In this document: piece by piece, positions 45,140 to 53,100 of the stretch
Layout of the letters: each line of letters starts with the position of its first letter
How positions within the stretch are numbered: position 1 is the first letter of the stretch
NCBI RefSeq assembly: GCF_017357245.1
Contig: NZ_CP071612.1
Coordinates: 2,359,001 to 2,423,000 of the forward strand
Length of the DNA stretch: 64,000 nt
From: Rhizobium bangladeshense
Lineage (GTDB): Bacteria > Pseudomonadota > Alphaproteobacteria > Rhizobiales > Rhizobiaceae
Direction of reading: 5' to 3'
Position numbers and translations under genes: made by a program
Notes under the pieces: generated by a model
Databases searched by the model: none
What the model was told of the DNA's origin: nothing
Seen by the model: only the letters and a program-made list of their open reading frames with translations

Positions 45140-45658
45140 TTATACGGGCAGCGGGCGATCGGCCCCGATCTTGACGACCAATGCGTCAACAATCTCTTGC
45201 ACATTCATCGCAGCCGTATCGACGACGATCGGCCTGCGATCCCAATCGTCATAGACCCTGTCGACGATCTGCTGCCACGTCGGTTTGACCAAGCCCTGGA
45301 CATCGCTTTCCCGCGTCTCGGCCCTGCGGCGATGTTCGATTTTATCGGAACAGATAACCTCGACCTCGACGGCGCTCACCTGGGACCGTTCTGCGACCGC
45401 CAGCCAGGCGTCACGCGTTATCTTCAGCGGGTTGACGGAGTCGGCGATCACCAACCTGCCGAGGGCGAGATTGTCCTCGGCAACGCCGTATGCCACCACA
45501 TAGCCTGCAGAGCCGACGTCTCTTGCATGATCCCCAGACGTTCTGATTGCCTGTTCGATCGTGTCGACCCTTACATATACGGCTTTGAGCCGTCTCGCGA
45601 GCGCACCGGCAATAGTCGTCTTTCCACTACCCGGCAAACCGCCGAAGATAATCAGCAT
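45140..45658 (-). CDS. AAA/APS-kinase-like small P-loop kinase
   Basis: A 172-residue P-loop protein beginning MLIIFGGLPGSGKTTIAGALARRLKAVYVRVDTIEQ, with Walker A GLPGSGKTT at residues 7-15 and the RVD(T) metal/substrate aspartate at about 30. A second conserved stretch is VIADSVNPLKITRDAWLAVAERS, and an arginine-rich lid follows (HRRRAETRESD). This pattern is that of zeta-toxin/APS-kinase-like predicted kinases often annotated as AAA family ATPases, which phosphorylate small molecules. The true substrate is unknown. No antitoxin-like partner is seen. It lies alone between the GPR-like gene and a decayed gene. Confidence 0.8.
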   Translation of the reverse strand: MLIIFGGLPGSGKTTIAGALARRLKAVYVRVDTIEQAIRTSGDHARDVGSAGYVVAYGVAEDNLALGRLVIADSVNPLKITRDAWLAVAERSQVSAVEVEVICSDKIEHRRRAETRESDVQGLVKPTWQQIVDRVYDDWDRRPIVVDTAAMNVQEIVDALVVKIGADRPLPV

Positions 45659-45788
45659 GGCTTCTCACACTGCTTGAACCGTGTGTCATCAGAGCCGGAC
45701 CGATTGCCCGCCTTCCACCTTTCCTTGTAGAGGAGATGAAAGGCAGGGGCAAAGGAGATACAACTTGCCGGCCCCGGTTCCACATACC

Positions 45789-46548
45789 CTACTGATCGGC
45801 CGCTATACCCCAGTTATAGATGCACCGATCGAGGCCGATGGCGATTTCCAGTACGAGGACATCGTGGTCGACGGCCGCTCCCTTTTTGGCCTGCGACCGG
45901 TAGCGCTGCGGAAAATCGGTGCGTCGCGAGATCGAGCAGACTTCCATCCAGTTGTCGCCATTATTGACCTCGATATCCGTCGTCACCTCGGAATAGGCCG
46001 GCAACCGATCGGAGGACACTACCCGCGTAGGTAGATGGATCAGCGAAGCCGATCATGCGGCGCACCGGTTCGAGGCAAGCCGCGTGATAGTCGTTGCCGC
46101 TGTCGGCGGTGAAGGCGCATTGAAATTCGAGCTGCCAAAAATTCCTTCAGCCGCATTTGTTTCGTCGGCTGCTCCTGCTCGCGACGATAGGACCTCCCAG
46201 CCTGCCAGACACAGAGAGGCAGCCGCGTCTTCGAATGGTTGCCAGAATATGCTGCATGTAGACATAGGTCGAAGGCGTGGCCTCCGGCCTCAGCACCAGC
46301 GTAGTATCGCTGGCGCCGAGTTGCTCCTGGACCCAGATGTCGGCATTCGAATAAGCGCTTGAAACCAACGACCGCGGCATCAGCGCCGGCGCTTCGATCC
46401 TTCGCACATCCCAGGCCGGATTGACCGATCTGAGAAAGCTGCGGACCTCTTGCGAGAAGAAGCCGATCAGATGATCGCGCAGATTGATCTCGCGCTCCTC
46501 CCAATGGACGAGCGAATTGACGTGATAAATATTGTGTCTCCCTGGCAA
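45789..46548 (-). pseudogene. Frameshifted class II aminoacyl-tRNA synthetase-like gene
   Basis: Pieces of one protein are found in successive frames on the minus strand. 46548-46220 gives HNIYHVNSLVHWEEREINLR and later SNADIWVQEQLGASDTTLVLRPEATPSTYVYMQHI. About 46220-46145 gives PLCVWQAGRSYRREQEQPTK and LKEF (motif 2: arginine-glutamate and the following F). About 46140-46020 gives FWQLEFQCAFTADSGNDYHA. 46019-45789 gives RLPAYSEVTTDIEVNNGDNWMEVCSISRRTDF and VLEIAIGLDRCIYNW (motif 3, ending in an arginine). So the catalytic core is all there but at least three frameshifts break it. It most resembles the glycyl/threonyl group; the N-terminus is not found. Confidence 0.72.
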
Positions 46549-46894
46549 CCCTGATTGACGTGGTGAAGGGCTTTACGTCCGGCGGCGCGCCGGCCGCATG
46601 CAGCGCCCGGACGTCACAGCAGGACGCGGAGACCTCGTCCACCAAGGGCGCGCGCGATCCCGACCTGCTTGCAGGTGCGGTCGTGATGGGAGAAAAGCGC
46701 TCGGTTCGTGCTCATGACGTTTACGTGCCGTGCGTGCGACTGTCAAAACCTGAAGGTCCGAGACAAAAAGTATCATCTGTGGAAGGGGCTTTTTTATTGC
46801 TCGCCGTCCTTCATTCCGTCACAAACTTTTCCGATCCGCTTGCGTTTAAATCCAACGGCTCCTCGGCCGTGCAACGAAAGAGACAGCAATACCG
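46549..46894. other. Region upstream of the carboxypeptidase, no intact gene seen
   Basis: About 350 bases with no supportable open frame. It may include the lost N-terminal part of the synthetase-like pseudogene and must hold the promoter of the carboxypeptidase gene. Confidence 0.4.
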
Positions 46895-47770
46895 ATGACC
46901 ATGACGACATCCCGGCTCCTTGCCACCGCGCTCTCGTCCACCTTGCTGATGGGCGCTTTCATGCCGGCCGAGGCCGGTCAGGCAAGCTTCGTCATCGATG
47001 CGCAGTCCGGTCAGGTCCTTGAAGCTTCCAACCAGGACGATCTCAACTATCCCGCCTCGCTGACCAAGATGATGACGCTCTATCTCGCTTTCGAGGCGCT
47101 GCACGATGGACGCCTCACCTGGGATCAGAAGCTCACTATGTCGGAAAACGCCGAGAGCAAGGAGCCCTTCAAGCTTGCGGTCGGCGCCGGCCGGAAGGTG
47201 ACGCTGCGTGAAGCCGTCGAAAGCATCGTTGTGCTGTCCGCCAACGATTCCGCGGTGGCGATCGCTGAACAGCTCGGCGGCTCCGAACAGGCTTTCGCCA
47301 GAACGATGACCGACAAGGCGCGCCAGCTGGGGATGAAGGACACGGTCTTCAAGAACCCCTCGGGCCTTCCCGATCCGGAGCAGGTGACCACGGCTCGTGA
47401 TATGGCCACGCTCGGTGTTTCGCTGATGCGGGACTTCCCCGAGGAGTTCAAGCTCTTCTCGATGCGCGGCTTTCAGTTCCGAGGCATGAAACTGCGCGGC
47501 CACAACAATCTGATGTATCGCTATGACGGCGTCGACGGCATCAAGACAGGCTATACCGATGCATCGGGCTACAATGTCGTGACCTCGGCGTTGAAGGATG
47601 GCCGCCGCGTCGTCGGCGTCGTCATGGGCGAAAAGACGGCAAGCCTGCGTGACGACAAGATGGCGAGCCTCCTCGATAGCGCCCTGCCGTCATCACCAAC
47701 CGCCACTGCCTCCACCACGCCAGGCACTCAGCCTGCAGCGACGATGACGGATGCGCAGCCGACGAAGTAA
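46895..47770 (+). CDS. D-alanyl-D-alanine carboxypeptidase (S11 family, short form)
   Basis: A 291-residue penicillin-binding carboxypeptidase that trims the terminal D-Ala of peptidoglycan stem peptides. A signal peptide covers about residues 1-27 (ending PAEAGQA). The three serine-enzyme motifs are SLTK (in YPASLTKMMTLY, about residue 54), SAN (in VVLSANDSAVAI, about 111) and KTG (in GIKTGYTDASGYN, about 209). It is shorter than PBP5 (about 400) because the C-terminal beta domain and membrane anchor are missing; a Thr/Pro/Ala-rich tail ends the protein. It is thus probably a free periplasmic enzyme. Confidence 0.92.
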   Translation: MTMTTSRLLATALSSTLLMGAFMPAEAGQASFVIDAQSGQVLEASNQDDLNYPASLTKMMTLYLAFEALHDGRLTWDQKLTMSENAESKEPFKLAVGAGRKVTLREAVESIVVLSANDSAVAIAEQLGGSEQAFARTMTDKARQLGMKDTVFKNPSGLPDPEQVTTARDMATLGVSLMRDFPEEFKLFSMRGFQFRGMKLRGHNNLMYRYDGVDGIKTGYTDASGYNVVTSALKDGRRVVGVVMGEKTASLRDDKMASLLDSALPSSPTATASTTPGTQPAATMTDAQPTK

Positions 47771-47985
47771 ACGGCAAGCGAAGCTGGATGATCGTGACGC
47801 ACTTCGTTACCGGAAGGCCCACTTCCAGTTTGGCGCCCGGTACGATAACGGGCTCGTCACAGTCGACCACTCAGCGGCAGAACGTGTCCTCGAGCGACAC
47901 CTCTTCGGCTGCCAGACCGGAGCACGCCTTGTACCATTGCCGGTGCGCATGACTAGCGAGGCGATACCGGCGACGGAACGCCATC

Positions 47986-48597
47986 TTAGATTGAGCGCAG
48001 CGTCCAGCTGACGATCTCCGAAACCACCGTCGAAAAGGCGCGGTCGAGACCCTTGACGAAACCGGCATTGTCGCCACCGGCCGGCGCCGTGGCGCGAAAC
48101 ACCTTCTGAGTGCGTACCGAACCGTTTCGGTCGTTGAGAATCTTGGCGGAGATTTCGACCACCGCCTGGTTGCCGCTGGAAGCGTCGATCTCGAATGAGC
48201 GGATGTCCGTGACGATCTGGTAATCGATCGCCAGCCCCTGCCCCGGCATGCCAACGCCGCCGAGCTTGCCGGAATTCTCGAAAGCCTCGACCAGTTTCGA
48301 TTGAACGATGCGCGGCAGCTTGTCGCCCCATTGGGCTCGCGACAGATATTGGATTTCCGAGGACGAGACGCGGATAAGAATCTGGTCGCTGTCGAGCGCC
48401 CTCAGCGCCGTCGGGCTTGCAATCAGTATCTGGCGGGATTTGGCCGCGGGTCCGTCGCCATCAACGGCGCCCGGCAGGTCATAAGTGTCGTTCTTGGCCG
48501 TAGTACCGCACCCGGAAAGGATCAGCGCCGTCAACGGCAGCGCGATCGCCGTTCCCCTGATCCACGAACGGCGCGACAGCAGATGCGATGCGACCAT
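47986..48597 (-). CDS. Auxiliary lipoprotein of an Mla/MCE-type ABC transporter
   Basis: A 203-residue lipoprotein. The signal peptide carries the lipobox LILSGC, so residue 30 would be the lipid-bearing cysteine. The mature part has the ABC-type transport auxiliary domain (DUF330/PqiC-like) with ILIASPTALRALDSDQILIRVSSSEIQYLSRAQWGDKLPRIVQSKLVEAFENSG. It is the last gene of an operon mlaE-mlaF-mlaD-lipoprotein, 25 bases after mlaD. It likely sits in the outer membrane and joins the MlaD tunnel to the outer membrane, which is inference from PqiC. Confidence 0.88.
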   Translation of the reverse strand: MVASHLLSRRSWIRGTAIALPLTALILSGCGTTAKNDTYDLPGAVDGDGPAAKSRQILIASPTALRALDSDQILIRVSSSEIQYLSRAQWGDKLPRIVQSKLVEAFENSGKLGGVGMPGQGLAIDYQIVTDIRSFEIDASSGNQAVVEISAKILNDRNGSVRTQKVFRATAPAGGDNAGFVKGLDRAFSTVVSEIVSWTLRSI

Positions 48598-48622
48598 ATT
48601 AGGCTACCCCTGACTTCCCCTG

Positions 48623-49993
48623 TTAACGCCGCGTCCGGCCGTCGTACTGCTTGACCGTGTCCCCGCCGAAGATCAGGCGTTGCGGATTGCGGTCGAAGTT
48701 GCTGATCGTATCGTTGAGATTGCTCACGGTTCCGCGCATGTCATTGATGAGAGTCTGCACGTCGCGCAAGCCGCCGCTCGAGAATTTCTGTAGATTGTCG
48801 GCGATCGGACCGATGCGCGAGTTCAGATTGTCCGCAACCTTCTTAAACGATTCGAGCGTCGCGCGCGCCTCGGCAAACAGAGATTGCGTATTGTCGGTGC
48901 CGAGCAGCGCATCGACCTTGATGAGAATGCCGTCGATGCGGGTCGAGGCCGAATTCAGCTTGTTGGCAAGCTGCGACACGTCCTGGATCGTCTGGTCGAT
49001 ATCTTTCTGGCGCAACGAAACCGTGTTGGCGACATCGCGGATCGAGGCAACTGCCGCACGCGCATCCTTCGTGGCTTGCGAGATATCGTCGACCGAACCC
49101 TTGATTTTCGCCGGGTCGATCTGGGCGACGAGCGTGTCGACGCGGTCAAGCGTCGCCTGCGCCTGCTTGCCGAAATCGTTGAAGGTGGTGGCCGTCTCGT
49201 CGAACTTCTGGATCGCGCCCTTGAGATCGCCTGAGGCATCGGCGACATTGGCGGTGATCTTCTCGGCATTGGAGACGATATTGTCGATCTTCTGAGCGTC
49301 AACTGCCTTGACCAGCGATTCCACGGCCTGGAGCGTAGAATCGACACGGCCGGAGACCGCCTTCACCGTATTGGAGAGTTCGCCGACGCTCTGCAGGAAT
49401 GCATCGATATTGTCGGAATTCTTGGCAAGAGCATCCGAAAAGGTTTCGGCATTCTTGAATGTCTGGGTAAGCGGAGCGCGCGAGTCTTCGATAAACCCCT
49501 GAAGTTCGCCGACCGCGCCGTTGGCGCGATCGAGGATCTTGTCGGCGGTCGCCAGAAGATTGGTAACGCTCGACTGGTCGGCGACGATGACGGCGCGTTT
49601 GCCGCTTTCGATCGCATGTTTGAGGATACTCTCCTCGCCCTTGCGGCCGCCCGACAGCTCGATGTAGGCGGCCCCCGTCAGTCCCTGAATTTCTAGGGCA
49701 GCCTTGGTGGAGGGGTAGATCGGCGCGTCAGTGCGCACCTGGGTGAAGGCCAGCGAATATTGGGGATCGTCGGCATCAATCGACAGCGTCTGCACCGAGC
49801 CCACCTGAATACCATTGAAGCGCACCGGAGAGCCGACGCTGAGGCCGTTCGCCGAGCCGGGTATACGCACGATCAACTCCGTCATCGGGCCGCCGCGGCC
49901 ATATTCGGCCATCCAGTAGACGAAGCCGAAGGCGGCCGCGATCACCAGCACCGTGAAAAAACCGACAATCGTATAATTGGCTTTGGTTTCCAT
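48623..49993 (-). CDS. mlaD: MlaD family (MCE domain) lipid-transport protein
   Basis: A 456-residue inner-membrane-anchored MCE protein. One membrane helix at residues 5-28 (YTIVGFFTVLVIAAAFGFVYWMA) is followed by the MCE domain with FNGIQVGSVQTLSIDADDPQYSLAFTQV and GLTGAAYIELSGG at about 58-115. A long helical region then follows (about 150-445), rich in Ala, Asp, Val and Thr with heptads. This is the PqiB/YebT-like or Mce style, where helices form a tunnel across the periplasm, unlike the 183-residue E. coli MlaD. It probably carries phospholipids between membranes. It starts 8 bases after mlaF. Confidence 0.93.
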   Translation of the reverse strand: METKANYTIVGFFTVLVIAAAFGFVYWMAEYGRGGPMTELIVRIPGSANGLSVGSPVRFNGIQVGSVQTLSIDADDPQYSLAFTQVRTDAPIYPSTKAALEIQGLTGAAYIELSGGRKGEESILKHAIESGKRAVIVADQSSVTNLLATADKILDRANGAVGELQGFIEDSRAPLTQTFKNAETFSDALAKNSDNIDAFLQSVGELSNTVKAVSGRVDSTLQAVESLVKAVDAQKIDNIVSNAEKITANVADASGDLKGAIQKFDETATTFNDFGKQAQATLDRVDTLVAQIDPAKIKGSVDDISQATKDARAAVASIRDVANTVSLRQKDIDQTIQDVSQLANKLNSASTRIDGILIKVDALLGTDNTQSLFAEARATLESFKKVADNLNSRIGPIADNLQKFSSGGLRDVQTLINDMRGTVSNLNDTISNFDRNPQRLIFGGDTVKQYDGRTRR

Positions 49994-50001
49994 CTATCCG
50001 G

Positions 50002-50847
50002 TCACTTCCCGCCGCTGCCGTTGCCGTGCCGCGCGCCACTGTCCTGCGGCACGATCGATCGTGCTCGCTTACCCTTGAAATAGGCCTGCACCCACGGATC
50101 GTCATAGGCCAGCATGTCGTCGATCGTGCCTTCCACCATTACCCGCTTCTTTCCGAGCACGGCAATACGGTCACAAACCGAAAACAGGCTGTCGAGATCG
50201 TGCGTCACCATATAGACGGTCAGCCCGAGACTATCGCGCAGATTGGCGATGAGTTCGTCGAACTCGGCCGCTCCGATCGGATCGAGACCTGAAGTCGGTT
50301 CGTCCAGAAAGACGAGCTCGGGATCGAGCGCCAACGCACGGGCAAGCGCGGCACGCTTGATCATGCCGCCCGAAAGCTCGGACGGATATTTGTCGGCCGC
50401 ATCGGCGGCAAGCCCGACCATGCGGATCTTCAGGTGCGCCAGCTCATCCATCAGCGAGCGCGGCAAATCGAGATATTCTCGCATCGGCACCTGGATGTTT
50501 TCCTTGACGGTCAACGACGAAAACAATGCACCCTGCTGGAAGAGCACGCCGAGCCGCATGTCGAGCGCGTTGCGCTGCGGCTCGTTGAGCTCATCGAAGT
50601 CCTGGCCGAGGATCTTTATCGTGCCGGAGCGGCGCGGCAGCAGCCTTAGCACCGTGCGCATCAGCACCGACTTGCCGGTGCCCGACGCGCCAACGAAGCC
50701 GAGGATCTCGCCGCGATAAATATCAAGGTTCAGATTGTCGAGCACCACCTTCGAACCGAAAGCAACGGTGACGTCGCGCGCAGAAAGCACGATATCCCTG
50801 CCCTGTCCTTCGCTTTCGATCCGTTGCTCGTTCACGCGGTCCGCCAT
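50002..50847 (-). CDS. mlaF: MlaF ABC transporter ATP-binding subunit
   Basis: A 281-residue ATPase. Walker A is FVGASGTGKSVLMRTVLR (about residues 45-62), the signature is SELSGGMIKRAALARALALDPE and Walker B is LVFLDEPTSGLDPIG, with the H-loop in MVTHDLDSLFSVCDR. The LSGGM signature form is typical of MlaF. It energises lipid transport through MlaE. It follows mlaE with a one-base gap. The start at 50847 (MADRVNEQ) is preferred to an ATG 33 bases upstream that overlaps mlaE. Confidence 0.94.
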   Translation of the reverse strand: MADRVNEQRIESEGQGRDIVLSARDVTVAFGSKVVLDNLNLDIYRGEILGFVGASGTGKSVLMRTVLRLLPRRSGTIKILGQDFDELNEPQRNALDMRLGVLFQQGALFSSLTVKENIQVPMREYLDLPRSLMDELAHLKIRMVGLAADAADKYPSELSGGMIKRAALARALALDPELVFLDEPTSGLDPIGAAEFDELIANLRDSLGLTVYMVTHDLDSLFSVCDRIAVLGKKRVMVEGTIDDMLAYDDPWVQAYFKGKRARSIVPQDSGARHGNGSGGK

Positions 50848-50848
50848 A

Positions 50849-52033
50849 CTAGAAGTTGATCGCTGCATAGAACATCGCAAAAAGTCCGTCCATCAGGATG
50901 ACGACGAAAATCGCCTTCACCACCGAGGCCGTCACGTGCTGACCGAGTGATTCCGCGCTGCCGCCAACCTTCAGCCCTTCCACGGCGGCGACGATGCCGA
51001 TGACGAGTGCCATGAATGGCGCCTTGATCATGCCCGACAGCACGGTCGACAGCGTCACGGCCTCGTGCAGGCGCGCCAGGAAATTGGCGAAAGTGATGCC
51101 GGAATAGCCCCAGGCGACGGCCGCTGCCCCCGCCAGCGAGGCGAAATTCGCCAATACCGTCAGCAGCGGCAGCGCGATGGTGAGCGCCACCAGCCGGGGA
51201 AAGATCAGCACGCCGATCGGGTTAAGCCCCATCACCTTCAGCGCGTCGATCTCCTCACGCATCTTCATCGAGCCGATCTCGGCCGTGATCGCGCTGCCGG
51301 AGCGGCCGGCAATCATGATAGAGGTCAGGAGCACGCCGATTTCGCGCAGCTGCAGAATGCCGACGAGATCGACGACGAAGACCTCCGCCCCAAAATAACG
51401 CAGCTGGAAGGCGCCCTGCTGGGCGATGATCGCTCCGATCAGAAACGACATCAGCAGGATGATCGGAACAGCGCGCACACCCATGTGGTCGATCTGGTTG
51501 ACGATCGAGGCTGGCGAAACGCCGCTACCGCGGCCGAGCTTCATTTGCGCGCCGCGCACCGCCGAGCCGAGAATATACATCGAGGCGGCAAGATTATCCC
51601 AGATGTCATAAGTCATTTTGCCGATGGGCGCCAAGATGCGCGCGGCAAGCGAGACCTTTTCCTTCTGTTCCGGCTCCGCTTTGGCCGGTTCCTCGGAAAA
51701 CATCTCCAGCATTTCGTCGATATGCGGATTGGTGCCGACGAAGCGCACTGTGCGTCCAGCCGCTTCCTCTTCCTTCTTCAGCCGGCACAGCAACCAGATG
51801 CCGGCGGTATCGATGTCTGATAAGTCAGAGAGGTCGAGCGTCAAGTCGCCGTTCTTCTCTCGCCGAAGCTTTTCGAAGTCGCGCAGCACAAGATGCACAT
51901 AGGCGCTGCGCCAATTGCCGCTGAGACGAACGTGCTGCCCCGAACCATCTGACCGGTCGTCCACTTGCAGCGAGGCGGCGTTGCGATTCTCGGCGTTCAA
52001 GATACTTGTGTCTTTCAAGGCTTGCGGCGACAT
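50849..52033 (-). CDS. mlaE: MlaE permease with fused N-terminal STAS (MlaB-like) domain
   Basis: A 394-residue membrane protein. Residues 1-125 form a STAS domain (RLSGNWRSAYVHLVLRDFEKL and LTLDLSDLSDIDTAGIWLLCRL), like the separate MlaB of E. coli. Then comes the MlaE permease (about 140-390) with the family block VGVLLTSIMIAGRSGSAITAEIGSMKMREEIDALKVMGLNPI (read around residues 254-290) and GMIKAPFMALVIGIVAAVEGL. The fusion brings the cytoplasmic regulator into the same chain. It starts the operon, which lacks mlaC and mlaA. It is divergent from the epimerase gene across 83 bases. Confidence 0.94.
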   Translation of the reverse strand: MSPQALKDTSILNAENRNAASLQVDDRSDGSGQHVRLSGNWRSAYVHLVLRDFEKLRREKNGDLTLDLSDLSDIDTAGIWLLCRLKKEEEAAGRTVRFVGTNPHIDEMLEMFSEEPAKAEPEQKEKVSLAARILAPIGKMTYDIWDNLAASMYILGSAVRGAQMKLGRGSGVSPASIVNQIDHMGVRAVPIILLMSFLIGAIIAQQGAFQLRYFGAEVFVVDLVGILQLREIGVLLTSIMIAGRSGSAITAEIGSMKMREEIDALKVMGLNPIGVLIFPRLVALTIALPLLTVLANFASLAGAAAVAWGYSGITFANFLARLHEAVTLSTVLSGMIKAPFMALVIGIVAAVEGLKVGGSAESLGQHVTASVVKAIFVVILMDGLFAMFYAAINF

Positions 52034-52116
52034 TGCCGACTCGCGAAGCGGATCGCCGCCCGGCGGGTCAATATACAGAAGCAACGTCCAATTTCTATGC
52101 TTGCAGGATAGCAATA

Positions 52117-53100
52117 ATGCCGCGCACCCTCGATATCCAGATGAATTCCTTTCCGATTGCCGGAACGTTCACCATCTCCCGCGGGGCAAAGACGGAGGCC
52201 GAGGTCGTTACATGCACAGTCACAGAAGAAGGCGCGCAAGGACACGGCGAATGTGTGCCCTACCGCCGTTACGGCGAGACCATGGAGAGCGTCTTCGCAC
52301 AGATCGAGGCAGCGCGCCCGCTGGTTGAATCCGGCATTTCGCGCGACGATCTGTTGTCGGCGATGCCGCCGGGTGCGGCGCGCAACGCCGTCGATTGCGC
52401 TCTCTGGGATCTCGAAGCAAAACGGACGGGCCAGGCTGTCGCAGCCCGCCTCGGCCTCACTGCGCTGAAGCCGCTCACGACAGCCTACACCATATCGTTT
52501 GGCGAGCCGGAGGTGATGGCCGCCCAAGCGCGCGAACATGCCGATCGCGCTTTGCTCAAGGTCAAAGTGGGAACCGGTGATGATGAAAGCCGCATCCGCG
52601 CTGTCCGTGCGGCCGCACCCGATGCCGCAATCGTTCTCGACGCGAATGAGGGCTGGCCCGAAGCAGTGCTCGAGCGTCACCTGCAGATCGCCGCAGAGGC
52701 CGGTGTTGCCCTTGTCGAGCAACCGCTGCCGGCCGGCCGGGATGCGCTGCTTGCCGAAATTCGCCGTCCGCTGCTGGTCTGCGCCGACGAGAGCGTCCAT
52801 CACACCGGCGATCTCGCAAGCCTTGCCGACCGCTATGACGCCATCAACATCAAGCTCGACAAGACAGGCGGCCTCACCGAGGCCTTGGCGATGAAGGCCG
52901 AAGCCGAGAGGCTCGGCTTTTCGATCATGATCGGCTGCATGGTCGGCACTTCGCTTGCCATGGCGCCGGCCGTGCTGCTCGCGCAAAATGCCGATTTCGT
53001 CGATCTTGACGGCCCTCTGCTGCTCGCGCGCGATCGCGAGCCCGGCCTGCGCTACGCCGCTTCCCTGGTCTTTCCGCCGGACAGCGCCCTTTGGGGCTGA
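52117..53100 (+). CDS. dgcA: Enolase-superfamily dipeptide epimerase / N-acetyl-D-Glu racemase DgcA type
   Basis: A 327-residue enolase-superfamily enzyme of the muconate-lactonizing subgroup. The two catalytic lysines are in ALLKVKVGTGDDESR (about residue 150, KxK) and NIKLDKTGGLTEAL (about 247). The metal ligands are in VLDANEGWP (about 172), VEQPLP and CADESVHHTGDL (about 225). This combination fits L-Ala-D/L-Glu epimerases, which change Glu stereochemistry in peptidoglycan-derived dipeptides; rhizobial members are also named DgcA (N-acetyl-D-glutamate racemase). No dgcN partner is next to it. Its 3' end overlaps a convergent gene by 49 bases. Confidence 0.85.
   Translation: MPRTLDIQMNSFPIAGTFTISRGAKTEAEVVTCTVTEEGAQGHGECVPYRRYGETMESVFAQIEAARPLVESGISRDDLLSAMPPGAARNAVDCALWDLEAKRTGQAVAARLGLTALKPLTTAYTISFGEPEVMAAQAREHADRALLKVKVGTGDDESRIRAVRAAAPDAAIVLDANEGWPEAVLERHLQIAAEAGVALVEQPLPAGRDALLAEIRRPLLVCADESVHHTGDLASLADRYDAINIKLDKTGGLTEALAMKAEAERLGFSIMIGCMVGTSLAMAPAVLLAQNADFVDLDGPLLLARDREPGLRYAASLVFPPDSALWG

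Noticed and set aside
46040..46645. A 201-codon minus-strand frame as an intact gene
   Set aside because: Only a central piece (PLCVWQAGRSYRREQEQPTK) matches a synthetase; the rest is out-of-frame sequence of the pseudogene.
45140..46894. A mobile element insertion as the cause of the broken genes
   Set aside because: No transposase, terminal inverted repeats or target duplications are visible; the decay looks like simple indels.
47771..47985. Two minus-strand open fragments in the same frame separated by a stop
   Set aside because: They might be a decayed small gene, but no family could be recognised and the composition is not convincing, so nothing was annotated.
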